The notes under the pieces are model-generated. The model did not search any database, was not told where the DNA came from, and saw nothing but the letters and a program-made list of their open reading frames with translations. A DNA stretch of 64,000 nt from an uncultured Cyclobacteriaceae bacterium (lineage in GTDB: Bacteria; Bacteroidota; Bacteroidia; Cytophagales; Cyclobacteriaceae): NCBI GenBank assembly GCA_905479015.1, contig CAJQKV010000017.1:1-64000 (forward strand). The letters are read 5' to 3'. Position numbers and translations under genes: made by a program. Position 1 is the stretch's first letter, and each line of letters opens with the position of its first letter. Shown here piece after piece: positions 44,781 through 53,715 of the stretch.

Positions 44781-45749
44781 TTAGAATAATTGGTTGCACC
44801 CTCTGATCTCGCTATCATCAAAACGACCCATTACTTTAAATTTAAAGTCATCCACTTTTCTACCCAGGTCTTTGGTTTCAATAAAGGCGCAAGTACTGAT
44901 ATTGGCTAAATCAATAATATTGATACCTCCTGTCATATCTTTTTTGGTAAGGGTAAAAGGATCATTGATGTCTCGAATCAAACACCTTGCCCATGCAGGA
45001 AACATTAAGTTTCCATTTTCTTTTGCATAGGCTTGCGAATAGAGTTCAGTCATTCCATATTCTGTAAATAGGTTTTTAGGATGGAATCCTTGATCTATCA
45101 TATGATGCAGTTGTTCTCTCACTATTTCTTTTTTCCGACCTTTCATTCCTCCTGTTTCCATTATAGATAAGTTTTTACTGCTCGGTTTTTTAGCCGCAAA
45201 GTCCAATAATGCATAACTCACACCAATGAGGGTTTTTTTTGTGGCGTCATTGAATATATGATCCATATTTTGGTCGTCTATATTGATGTATCCTGATCCA
45301 TTTTGAGCATGAGTAAGGAAGTGATTTACCATTTCGACCAGAGAAGAATGACCCTGTTCTAAATAGGAGGGAAGAAGGGCTAGAATGATCTGTTGATCCA
45401 ATGGGCCATAAAACTGCTCATAAGTTTTTTTGGTCATTTGACGAAAAAAGTCAAGGTCACGCACCAAATTTTTACTTTTTTTCCCTTGTGTGGTACCGCT
45501 AGAAATAAATACTTTCTCAGCGTTCCATTGCTCTGATTTTATTTCATTTTTTTTGAAAAATTCAATAGGTAAAAATGGAATATCTTCGATCTGCAGAATT
45601 TCACTCTTTTCTATTTTCAAATGGGAACAATAGGACCGATAAATTTCGTTAGTATGGTACTGATAATCAAACAATGCGAGACTTCGGTCGCTGAAGTTAT
45701 CATTTGTAATATCTAAAATGGTATTTTTGAAGTCTTGATAAAAACTCAT
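44781..45749 (-). CDS. LuxE/adenylate-forming family acyl-protein synthetase-like
   Basis: This 322-residue cytoplasmic protein has the adenylate-forming signature SSGTTQGKKSK near residues 87-97 and the EYGMTELYSQAY motif, as in LuxE/PaaK-like acyl-activating proteins. LuxE activates fatty acids and carries them on a cysteine to a reductase; no LuxC or LuxD homologue is nearby, so bioluminescence is not implied. The C-terminal small ANL domain is absent or minimal. Related stand-alone proteins occur in many Bacteroidota. Confidence 0.85.
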   Translation of the reverse strand: MSFYQDFKNTILDITNDNFSDRSLALFDYQYHTNEIYRSYCSHLKIEKSEILQIEDIPFLPIEFFKKNEIKSEQWNAEKVFISSGTTQGKKSKNLVRDLDFFRQMTKKTYEQFYGPLDQQIILALLPSYLEQGHSSLVEMVNHFLTHAQNGSGYINIDDQNMDHIFNDATKKTLIGVSYALLDFAAKKPSSKNLSIMETGGMKGRKKEIVREQLHHMIDQGFHPKNLFTEYGMTELYSQAYAKENGNLMFPAWARCLIRDINDPFTLTKKDMTGGINIIDLANISTCAFIETKDLGRKVDDFKFKVMGRFDDSEIRGCNQLF

Positions 45750-45822
45750 ATAATGAATTAATTATTCAGTTATAACAAAGCGTAAAGATAGAATTACCTT
45801 CGATTAAATAGGTAAATACCTT

Positions 45823-45830
45823 TACTTTTG
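45823..45830 (+). promoter_or_regulatory. -7 box of the 253-residue lipoprotein gene
   Basis: TACTTTTG matches TAnnTTTG exactly. Its distance of about ten nt to the ATG at 45841 implies a very short leader or nearly leaderless mRNA. Confidence 0.5.
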
Positions 45831-45840
45831 CCTGTATAAA

Positions 45841-46602
45841 ATGTTAAATAGTATACTCAAATATTTTGGTTATTGCCTTGCTTCAATCTTATTGCTTGGC
45901 TGTTATGATGCTCCGTATTTTCCTGAAGAGCCCGCTATTTCCTTCAATCAGATTGAGTTTGTAGAGGTCGATGGTGCTGCTGATAGTTTGATTTTGACTT
46001 TTAATTTTGAAGATGGAGATGGGGATTTAGGCCTTGCTATTGATGAAGTTTATCCACCGTATCACATTTTTAATTATGTAGTCGAGGAGGTTGATTCAGA
46101 ATATTTTTTGATAAAATATGGTCAATTGAATTTTAATGAACCCCTTATTTTGGCAACTTCCTATGACGGTGAAGTGATTTTATCAGGCAATTATGACTTT
46201 GATCAATCATTGCCTGAATATGGTTGTTCAGACTATTTAGTTACCACTGATTTAGATACGGATGAAGTGGACACTTTTTTAATTAAAAAAAATATATTCA
46301 ACAAAAATATTTACGTCAATTTTTACAAAAAAATAAGAGGAGCATATCAGTTAATTAATGATGATTTTAGTCAGGGGGGATGCGTTGAATTTTTTAATTC
46401 ACGGATTCCTGTTTTTGACCAGGAAAATATAGGAAAATCATTGAAGGGAGATGTTTCTTTTGCGATGCTCTCTCAAGGATTTCAACAAACATTTCGAAAC
46501 GATTCGATTAAAATGAGTTTTTATATTTATGATCGAAATTTAAACAAAAGCAATATAGCTGAGACCCCAGACTTTGTTTTGATAAACATTACTAGAAATT
46601 AG
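45841..46602 (+). CDS. Lipoprotein of unknown function
   Basis: This is a 253-residue exported protein. The N-terminal region ILLLGC (Cys 21) is a good lipobox after a hydrophobic stretch. The mature part has acidic beta-rich segments, including FEDGDGDLG and the aspartate-rich ATSYDGEVILSGNYDFD region, and a C-terminal FRNDSIKMSFYIYDRNLNKSN. No known domain is evident. A similar FEDGDGDLG pattern occurs in other Bacteroidota lipoproteins of unknown role. It ends one nucleotide from the convergent E1 gene. Confidence 0.78.
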   Translation: MLNSILKYFGYCLASILLLGCYDAPYFPEEPAISFNQIEFVEVDGAADSLILTFNFEDGDGDLGLAIDEVYPPYHIFNYVVEEVDSEYFLIKYGQLNFNEPLILATSYDGEVILSGNYDFDQSLPEYGCSDYLVTTDLDTDEVDTFLIKKNIFNKNIYVNFYKKIRGAYQLINDDFSQGGCVEFFNSRIPVFDQENIGKSLKGDVSFAMLSQGFQQTFRNDSIKMSFYIYDRNLNKSNIAETPDFVLINITRN

Positions 46603-46603
46603 T

Positions 46604-49003
46604 TTAGAGGTCAGGATACTTATTAGGATCTTTATCATTCATTATTTTATAAACTACCTCAGTAATTTCTTCCGCATTGGGTTTCGAAAAATAATCACCG
46701 TCACTTCCATAAGTAGGTCTATGATTTTTTGCAGTTAAAGTTTTAGGTGATACATCAAGCCATTGATAACCCTCGTCTCTCTCCAGTACTTGTTGCATCA
46801 TGAAGGCCGAGGCACCTCCAGGAACATCTTCATCAAGAAATAAAACGGCATTGGTTTTTTGTAGCGACTTTACAATGGTCTTAGAAAGATCAAAAGGCAG
46901 TAGGGATTGAACATCAATTACTTCTATAAATATGCCTAGCTCAGTGAGTTCTACTGCGACCTCCAATATGATTCGACACATAGAGCCATAAGTCACTACC
47001 GTTAAGTCCTTTCCTTCTTGTAATATTTCAGGGATACCTAATGGGGTTTTTATTTCGAATAAATTATCTGGAATTTTTTCTTTAAGGCGATAACCGTTGA
47101 GGGTTTCAACGATAATTGCGGGGTCATCGGAGGCCAGGAACGTATTATAAAATCCAACGGCTTGCGTCATATTTCTAGGCACCGCGACATGAATACCTCT
47201 TACGGCATTCAAAATCATTCCCATAGGAGATCCAGAATGCCACATGCCCTCTAGTCGGTGTCCTCTCGTTCTTATAATGAGAGGTGCTTTTTGACCTCCT
47301 TTCGTACGGTGATGTGTGGTCGCCAGATCATCAGATAATATTTGAATAGAATACAGTAGATAGTCCAAGTATTGAATTTCTGCAATAGGTCTTAGGCCGC
47401 GCAAGGCCGCACCAATCCCTTTTCCGATGATCGCACTTTCTCGAATCCCCGTATCAATGACCCGCAGATCCCCGTATTTTTCTTGCATTCCTGCAAACCC
47501 CTGATTCACATCTCCTATTTTACCTACATCTTCACCGAGCGCGATAACCAAGGGATTATTTGATAAGTGGTGATCAAAACAAAGATTGAGTATTTTCCTC
47601 CCATCTACCCATTGAGCTTCGTTATCATAGATAGGTTCGACTCCTTTAATGTTTAAGGCGGAATCTTTAGATTCACTTGTCAAATGTGAACTATAGTCCT
47701 TGTAATATTTATCTTTTTTTGTTGCCAACCAATTTTTTAGATCTTCTTTATTTACGTCTTCATACTTCGCTAAAGCCCGAATAATGGATGTACACGCTTT
47801 GACGATATCTGATTTTAAAGGGGAAGTATTTTCCTTGAGGTCATTATAAATATTGGTAAGTTCTATTTTATGCTGGGACGCATTGATCATTTTTCCAATC
47901 AGAGCTAAGGCTTGTTTTTGATCTGATTTAATTTCCTGAGAATAGTTGGCTGAAGCCGTATTACGTGCATTTTTAACAGCTATTTTAGCTTCTTTTTCAA
48001 TTTCAGATAGCTGGGCTTCATCAGCAATTTTTTCGGCAAGGATCCACTCTCTCATCTTTAGGTTACAATCAAATTCCCTTTCCCAATGTAAACGATCTTG
48101 GGATTTATAGCGTTCATGAGAACCTGAGGTGGAGTGTCCTTGGGGTTGAGTGAGCTCTGTGATATGGACCAAACAAGGCACATGGTTCTCTCGGGCAAGG
48201 GAAGTAGCTTTTTCAAAAGCAGCAGACATTTCTGGATAATTCCAACCTCGAGCAACCAAGATTTCAATACCATTGGTATCCTTTTCACGTTGAAAGCCCT
48301 TCATTACTTTTGAAATACTTTCTTTAATGGTATGAAGGCTATTGGGCACGGAAATGCCATATCCGTCATCCCAAACTGCCAACACCATGGGTATTTGTAG
48401 AATTCCTGCCGCATTCATGATTTCAAAAAAGTGACCTTCAGAAGTGGACGCATTTCCTATGGTACCAAAAGCTACCTCATCTCCATTATTTGAGAAATGA
48501 GTAAAGTCGTCGAGTGATTTGTTATTTCTGAACAATTTAGAAGCAAAACCAAGACCCAGTAAGCGAGGCATTTGCGAGGCTGTGGGCGAAATGTCAGAAC
48601 TTGAATTTATTTGAGTTGTCAAATTTTTCCATTGGCCTGAGAGATCAAGAGAACGCGTACCATAATGGCTGTTCATCATGCGTCCTCCGGAAGAGGGCTC
48701 ATATTGTACGTCCGCGTGAGCATAAAGTTGAGCAAAGAACTGTTCAGGCGTCAATAGGCCCAACGCCATCATTAAGGTTTGATCTCGATAATAACCCGAT
48801 CGCCAATCCCCTTTTTTGAACATTTTAGAAAAAACTATTTGAGCAACTTCTTTACCATCACCAAATATGCCAAATTTAGCTTTCCCCATGAAGACTTCTT
48901 TTCTTCCGAGTAAACTAATCTCTCTGCTTTGTACAGCTAAAAGATAATCTTCTAAGATTTTTTCTTTGGGGGAAATGATTGTTTTGTTTGGGTTTAAACT
49001 CAT
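46604..49003 (-). CDS. 2-oxoacid dehydrogenase E1, fused alpha-beta subunits
   Basis: This thiamine-diphosphate enzyme of about 800 residues joins E1 alpha (about 1-420) and beta (about 465-800). The alpha part has the ThDP region GNASTSEGHFFEIMN and WDDGYGISVPN; the beta part has ALGEDVGKIGDVNQGFAGM and the C-terminal LFLDEDVPGGASAFMM. The fusion resembles the branched-chain or acetoin/pyruvate type of Bacteroidota, so the substrate is uncertain; E2 and E3 genes are not nearby. I use the ATG at 49003 (MSLNPNKT) instead of a TTG at 49018. Confidence 0.92.
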   Translation of the reverse strand: MSLNPNKTIISPKEKILEDYLLAVQSREISLLGRKEVFMGKAKFGIFGDGKEVAQIVFSKMFKKGDWRSGYYRDQTLMMALGLLTPEQFFAQLYAHADVQYEPSSGGRMMNSHYGTRSLDLSGQWKNLTTQINSSSDISPTASQMPRLLGLGFASKLFRNNKSLDDFTHFSNNGDEVAFGTIGNASTSEGHFFEIMNAAGILQIPMVLAVWDDGYGISVPNSLHTIKESISKVMKGFQREKDTNGIEILVARGWNYPEMSAAFEKATSLARENHVPCLVHITELTQPQGHSTSGSHERYKSQDRLHWEREFDCNLKMREWILAEKIADEAQLSEIEKEAKIAVKNARNTASANYSQEIKSDQKQALALIGKMINASQHKIELTNIYNDLKENTSPLKSDIVKACTSIIRALAKYEDVNKEDLKNWLATKKDKYYKDYSSHLTSESKDSALNIKGVEPIYDNEAQWVDGRKILNLCFDHHLSNNPLVIALGEDVGKIGDVNQGFAGMQEKYGDLRVIDTGIRESAIIGKGIGAALRGLRPIAEIQYLDYLLYSIQILSDDLATTHHRTKGGQKAPLIIRTRGHRLEGMWHSGSPMGMILNAVRGIHVAVPRNMTQAVGFYNTFLASDDPAIIVETLNGYRLKEKIPDNLFEIKTPLGIPEILQEGKDLTVVTYGSMCRIILEVAVELTELGIFIEVIDVQSLLPFDLSKTIVKSLQKTNAVLFLDEDVPGGASAFMMQQVLERDEGYQWLDVSPKTLTAKNHRPTYGSDGDYFSKPNAEEITEVVYKIMNDKDPNKYPDL

Positions 49004-49287
49004 ATTTACCTCGAGCAAAGGAGCAACATTGATCTAGGTGCAAGATAATAATAAATCACTATATCTGGATGATTCATGGCCAGTCAGGTTTTTTTTCTAA
49101 AAAAAATAAGGCCTTTAAACAAAATTAAAAATCAATTTACATCAAGAAATCCATATAAAATAGATGTGAATTTTCATTTTTCATTTTGTTTATTTCCCCA
49201 AATAAAATATATAAAAATCACTATTTTTTCTTTTGAATTACCCGCTTATATTTACCCTAAAATCAACATGTTTTAAATGGTGTAATC
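49004..49287. other. 284-bp divergent intergenic region
   Basis: The region between the E1 gene (minus) and alanine dehydrogenase (plus) is AT-rich. A near-consensus -7 box (TATATTTA) lies about 40 nt before the ald ATG. The open frame at 49076-49276 looks non-coding. Confidence 0.5.
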
Positions 49288-50400
49288 ATGATAATTGGGA
49301 TTCCTTCCGAAATAAAAAATAATGAAAGCAGAGTGGCTTTAACTCCTAGTGGAGCAAAAGAATTAAGTAAAAAAGGACATCAGGTTTATGTTCAGTCTGA
49401 CGCAGGCGCAGGTAGTGGATTTTTGGATAAAGATTATCTTGATGCGGGAGCAAAAATACTTTCTCACCCTTCAGAGATTTATGAAATTGCTGAAATGATC
49501 ATGAAGGTCAAGGAACCCATTGAATCAGAATATACTTTGATTCAAAAAGGACAATTGGTATTTACCTATTTTCATTTTGCCTCATCAAAGCCACTGACTG
49601 ATGCCATGATGGCAAACCGATCAGTTTGTCTCTCTTATGAAACGGTAGAGAGGTTAGATAAGTCCTTGCCCTTACTCATTCCCATGTCAGAGGTGGCTGG
49701 TAGAATGTCTATACAGGAGGGGGCCAAATATTTGGAAAAGCCTTTCAAAGGTAAGGGCGTTCTCTTGGGAGGTGTGCCTGGTGTTCCGCCTGCCAAAGTC
49801 CTGATTTTGGGAGGAGGTATTGTAGGAATGAATGCCGCCAAGATGGCGGCGGGTATGGGTGCAGATGTCACCATTATGGATGTGAACTTGTCTCGCTTAA
49901 GATATTTAGATGAGATCATGCCAGCCAATGTCAATACGTGCATGAGCAGTGAATATAATATCCGAAATTTAATTGGGATATGTGATCTCATTATAGGAGG
50001 CGTCCTGATTCCAGGAGCTAAAGCACCTCATCTCATTACAGAAGACATGCTCAAGGATATGCAACCGGGAACGGTATTGGTTGATGTAGCGGTTGATCAA
50101 GGAGGATGCATAGCCACTTGTAAGCCGACCACCCATGAAGATCCAACCTACATCATTGATGATGTTGTACATTATTGCGTGGCTAATATGCCTGGAGCGG
50201 TACCTAAGACCTCTACTTTAGCATTGACCAACGCAACCTTACCCTATGCCCTATTACTGGCTGATTTGGGATGGAAGAAAGGTTGTAATTCAAATGAGGA
50301 ATTAAAACGGGGTCTAAACATCATTGATGGAAAAATTGTTTATCCCGGAGTGGCAGATGCTTTTGGTTATGAACTGAGCGCTTTAGATCTATTTCTCTAA
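49288..50400 (+). CDS. ald: Alanine dehydrogenase
   Basis: Ald catalyses the reversible NAD-dependent conversion of L-alanine to pyruvate and ammonia. The N-terminal IGIPSEIKNNESRVALTP with the Arg and Lys of the substrate site, the YFHFASS segment, VLILGGGIVGMNAAKMAAG as NAD-binding motif and the VDVAVDQGG active-site segment are all present. The 370 residues are standard. The stop interlocks with that of the convergent HSDR_N-type gene (CTAA). Confidence 0.97.
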   Translation: MIIGIPSEIKNNESRVALTPSGAKELSKKGHQVYVQSDAGAGSGFLDKDYLDAGAKILSHPSEIYEIAEMIMKVKEPIESEYTLIQKGQLVFTYFHFASSKPLTDAMMANRSVCLSYETVERLDKSLPLLIPMSEVAGRMSIQEGAKYLEKPFKGKGVLLGGVPGVPPAKVLILGGGIVGMNAAKMAAGMGADVTIMDVNLSRLRYLDEIMPANVNTCMSSEYNIRNLIGICDLIIGGVLIPGAKAPHLITEDMLKDMQPGTVLVDVAVDQGGCIATCKPTTHEDPTYIIDDVVHYCVANMPGAVPKTSTLALTNATLPYALLLADLGWKKGCNSNEELKRGLNIIDGKIVYPGVADAFGYELSALDLFL

Positions 50401-50855
50401 CAAAAATGCGGAAATTCTGAGAGTTGTTCATAAGCGCTACCAATGGGATTTTTTTTCCATACATAATGTTTCATTCCATTCGTAATGGCTAGATACTGGG
50501 CATCTAATGCAGCGTTGTAGCCACTGATCTGTTGGAGGGTGGTGGCTGATAGCTTAACAGTGGGGGCCTTACATTCAACCAAAAGATAGATGGCACCTTT
50601 TCGGTCATATATGTGAATGTCGGTCCTTTTTTGTTGTTGTAAATACAGATGGCCTTTTTCAATGTTGATCAAGGCTTTAGGGTAATTGAGGTTTTGTATG
50701 AGTAGGTGCAAAAAATGCTGCCGCACCCATTCCTCTGGAGTAAGCACAAGCTCTTTTTTACGGATTTCATCCTTAATGTAGGCCACATCATCTCGCCAAA
50801 GAAGTGTTGGATTTATTTCCGGGAGATTAAGCTTAGGAAGTTTGAGATTTTTCAT
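50397..50855 (-). CDS. Type I restriction R-subunit N-terminal-like (HSDR_N_2) protein
   Basis: A protein of 152 residues matching the HSDR_N_2-type nuclease domain: WVRQHFLHLLIQNLNYPK, then a PD-(D/E)xK core with the Asp in RTDIHIYD and ECK in LLVECKAPTVKL, followed by the Gln helix LQQISGYN. Stand-alone forms are common in Bacteroidota and probably not part of a restriction system, as no methyltransferase or specificity gene is near. The ATG at 50855 lies inside the preceding MFS gene's 3' end, with 23 nt of overlap. Confidence 0.88.
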   Translation of the reverse strand: MKNLKLPKLNLPEINPTLLWRDDVAYIKDEIRKKELVLTPEEWVRQHFLHLLIQNLNYPKALINIEKGHLYLQQQKRTDIHIYDRKGAIYLLVECKAPTVKLSATTLQQISGYNAALDAQYLAITNGMKHYVWKKNPIGSAYEQLSEFPHFC

Positions 50856-52131
50856 TTGGCATTTTAACAAAAACAAGAAAAGCCAATCCAATGATAAAAA
50901 ACAAACCCAAGGCTAAGGTACTGTTTCTCATGCTTCCTGTAATTTGTTCGACCAGACCATAAGTAAAGGTGCCTAATACGACACTGACGTAAAAGGTGAC
51001 GTCATAAAACGAGAAATAAGAAGTGTGATCTTCAGAATGAGAGGATGGAATGAGCTTTGAGAACGTAGCCCTTGATAAGGATTGGATACCGCCCATGACC
51101 AAACCAACCAACGCTGTAATGATATAAAATTCATTCACTGTAGTAATGGTATATCCATAAAGACAGATGCCTATCCAAATTAAAATCATGCTGACGAGTG
51201 AAAATATGTTACCCTTATATTCAGAAAGTTGAGCAAAGAGAGTAGCACCTAAAATAGCTATGAATTGAATGATGATGATGGCTGGGATAAGTTGGGCCGC
51301 ACTCAGGGCAAGCTCCTTCGTGCCAAATAATACAGCCAAGAGCATAATGGCCTGAACCCCCATGTTGTAGAAAAAATAGGCGATTAGATAAATTTTCATG
51401 TTTTTTAAGTTTTTCAAATTCCAAAAAACCTTTTTCAGTTCGCGGTATCCATTACGAAGAATATCTCGATGTATTTTTCGATGAGAATGATTATTTGGCA
51501 GCCATTTAAAGGGAATTTGGGCGAATCCAATCCACCAAATACCTACCAGAATAAAAACGAATCGCGTGGCTATGCTGACATCTGAAAATCCAAACAGCTC
51601 ATATTTTTGGGTAATTAAAATACTTATCAAGAGCAGGACAACGCTTCCCGCATAACCATAGGAATAACCTTTGGCACTGATCCGGTCAGTCATGTTTTTT
51701 GGGGCTATTTCAGGAAGATAAGCATCATAAAAAACCAATCCAGAACTGTATCCAATGGAGGCTAATACCACACAAAAGATACCCCATTCAAGGGCATTCT
51801 CATCTGTAAAAAAAACCAATCCGATACAGGAAAAGGCACCTAAATAGGTGAAAATTTTTAAATATTTTTTTTTGTTACCTGTATAATCTGCAATGCCTGA
51901 TAATATGGGGAGCAACAAGGCGGAAATTAAATAGGATAGTGAAATAGCATAACTATACAGCACAGAGTTAACCATTTCGAATCCAAAAAAGTCAACTTTA
52001 TCTTCGTTATTTACACTCGTAATCGCCGTATAATAGATCGGGAAAATCGCTGTGTTGATCACAAGGTTGTATACCGAATTTGCGAGATCGTAAGTGCACC
52101 AAGCTCGGATGACACCATTTATTTTTTTCAT
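50833..52131 (-). CDS. UMF1/MFS-type transporter
   Basis: This integral membrane protein of 432 residues has about twelve hydrophobic segments. The N-terminal GVIRAWCTYDLANSVYNLVINTAIFP and the GLVMGGIQSLSRATFSKLIP region are typical of the UMF1 (Atg22-like) major-facilitator subfamily, common in Bacteroidota and of unknown substrate. Its 3' end overlaps the HSDR_N-type gene by 23 nt. It is 147 nt downstream of the hydrolase gene's start region and probably has its own promoter. Confidence 0.9.
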   Translation of the reverse strand: MKKINGVIRAWCTYDLANSVYNLVINTAIFPIYYTAITSVNNEDKVDFFGFEMVNSVLYSYAISLSYLISALLLPILSGIADYTGNKKKYLKIFTYLGAFSCIGLVFFTDENALEWGIFCVVLASIGYSSGLVFYDAYLPEIAPKNMTDRISAKGYSYGYAGSVVLLLISILITQKYELFGFSDVSIATRFVFILVGIWWIGFAQIPFKWLPNNHSHRKIHRDILRNGYRELKKVFWNLKNLKNMKIYLIAYFFYNMGVQAIMLLAVLFGTKELALSAAQLIPAIIIIQFIAILGATLFAQLSEYKGNIFSLVSMILIWIGICLYGYTITTVNEFYIITALVGLVMGGIQSLSRATFSKLIPSSHSEDHTSYFSFYDVTFYVSVVLGTFTYGLVEQITGSMRNSTLALGLFFIIGLAFLVFVKMPNEKSQTS

Positions 52132-52278
52132 GTTACCACTAATTTAACCAATTATGGTTGATTGCAAGCCATTAAGAGGAGGTGTAGTCCCAACTATTCT
52201 CAGAACTTACATAAGTAGGGTTGTTTGAGTAGACACTTAACAGTAGGAACAGAATCACAAAGCAATCCTTTGTCGAGA

Positions 52279-53121
52279 TTAAATGACTTTCGATGTTTTG
52301 ATCTTGTGGATCATCCAGTCAATCCATTCTTTTATGACTTCTTTTTGCTCTAAGTCATTGTGCGCTTCATGAAAAACGCCCTCCCCTAATTTCCATTTGA
52401 TATAATCTGGGTTGTCAAGGGCCAACTTCATGGTAGCTTTGTAATCAATGATCGCATCTGACTGACCATGGAAAACAAAGCCACTTAATTTAATTTCACT
52501 TTGATGTTCCATAAGGTATGATGCGCCAAAGTTAATAGCAGAAAACAAACCTGCAGAGATTTTAAAATTAACCAAAGGATCATTATCGTATAGTCTTGAG
52601 ACTTCGGGATCTTTGCTCAGATGTAAACTATTGAGCCCGTTGGACTGTCTCATTTTTGGCCCAATTCGCGCCATTAGTTTACCTAATTGTTCTTTCCAGC
52701 GAGGGGGTGTAAAGGCCAATTTAATCCAAGGAGCAGAAACTATGAAGCCCGATAACTCCTTGGATTTATCTCTTATTACATAATTAAGTACGAGATTTCC
52801 ACCCATACTATGGCCGAAAAGAAACAAAGGTAAATACAGATGTTCAGCTCGAACTATTTTTAAAAATTCTTCAATGTCATTAATTAGACTCATCAAATCA
52901 GGCGCATGACCTTTTAAGCCTCCTGATTTTCCATGGCCTCGAAGATCCACACCATAGACATTGAATTTTGAAGCATTGAGTGACTGCATCACGTGTCGAT
53001 ATCTACCGATATGCTCGCCAAAGCCATGAATAATACAAACCATACCGATAGGGTGCTCTACCGTCATAGATTCGACATACAAGTTGATACCGTCGCGTGT
53101 TGATACCTTCAAGGGTTCCAT
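52279..53121 (-). CDS. Alpha/beta hydrolase, monoacylglycerol lipase-like
   Basis: A 280-residue serine hydrolase. The nucleophile is Ser 105 in FGHSMGGN, the oxyanion region is HGFGEHIGRY, the Asp is likely in GQSDAIIDY, and the His is in EAHNDL near the C-terminus. The VYGVDLRGHGKSGG strand supports the monoacylglycerol-lipase branch. No signal peptide is present, so it is cytoplasmic. Substrate is unproven. It stands between the transporter gene and the cyclophilin gene. Confidence 0.9.
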   Translation of the reverse strand: MEPLKVSTRDGINLYVESMTVEHPIGMVCIIHGFGEHIGRYRHVMQSLNASKFNVYGVDLRGHGKSGGLKGHAPDLMSLINDIEEFLKIVRAEHLYLPLFLFGHSMGGNLVLNYVIRDKSKELSGFIVSAPWIKLAFTPPRWKEQLGKLMARIGPKMRQSNGLNSLHLSKDPEVSRLYDNDPLVNFKISAGLFSAINFGASYLMEHQSEIKLSGFVFHGQSDAIIDYKATMKLALDNPDYIKWKLGEGVFHEAHNDLEQKEVIKEWIDWMIHKIKTSKVI

Positions 53122-53201
53122 CTTAATTATTTTTTAATCAAAGAGGTTGTTGTTCAAAAGGACTTTCATGGGAGCAATAAAATTTTATTAATTTTTAGCA
53201 A

Positions 53202-53636
53202 TTAATCTGTAATCACCACTTTATCCATCACGTCACCTTCCTTAATCATATCGATGACCGTTAAACCTTCAATCACTTTACCAAAACAAGTATGTTTTCT
53301 ATCGAGGTGGGCCGTATTGGTTCGACTGTGGCAGACGAAAAATTGTGAGCCACCTGTGTTTTTCCCAGCATGAGCCATCGAGAGGACACCTTTATCATGA
53401 TGTTGGTTATTTCCTGATAACTCACAATCAATGGCATATCCCGGTCCTCCTGCGCCAGTGCCGTCTGGACAGCCACCCTGAATGACGAAATTAGGAATGA
53501 CACGATGAAAAGTAAGGCCATCATAGAACCCTTTTTCGGCTAGATCGATAAAATTTTGTACCGTTTTTGGTGCATCTTGCTCGTAAAACTCAATTTTCAT
53601 AATACCTTTTTGGGTATGGATTTCTGCTTTTTTCAT
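53202..53636 (-). CDS. Peptidyl-prolyl cis-trans isomerase, cyclophilin type
   Basis: This cytoplasmic cyclophilin of 144 residues accelerates proline isomerisation in folding. The [22 protein letters not shown] motif region and [26 protein letters not shown] are characteristic. No signal peptide is present. It diverges from the MltB-like gene across 79 nt. Confidence 0.96.
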   Translation of the reverse strand: MKKAEIHTQKGIMKIEFYEQDAPKTVQNFIDLAEKGFYDGLTFHRVIPNFVIQGGCPDGTGAGGPGYAIDCELSGNNQHHDKGVLSMAHAGKNTGGSQFFVCHSRTNTAHLDRKHTCFGKVIEGLTVIDMIKEGDVMDKVVITD

Positions 53637-53715
53637 ATTATTTAATTTACACTGATCATTTCTTTAATGATGATTAAAAAATCATTTTATTTGCAAAAAT
53701 AACATTAAAAACACG

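Noticed and set aside
44781-45749. Bioluminescence gene interpretation of the LuxE-like protein
   Set aside because: No luxA, B, C or D homologue lies nearby; only adenylate-forming motifs support the call.
49076-49276. Plus-strand frame of 66 codons before ald
   Set aside because: Phe/Lys/Ile-rich translation typical of AT-rich non-coding sequence; it lies where the ald and E1 promoters should be.
50397-50855. Restriction-modification system
   Set aside because: The HSDR_N-like and HNH proteins each lack methyltransferase, specificity or helicase partners, so they are not called a defence system.
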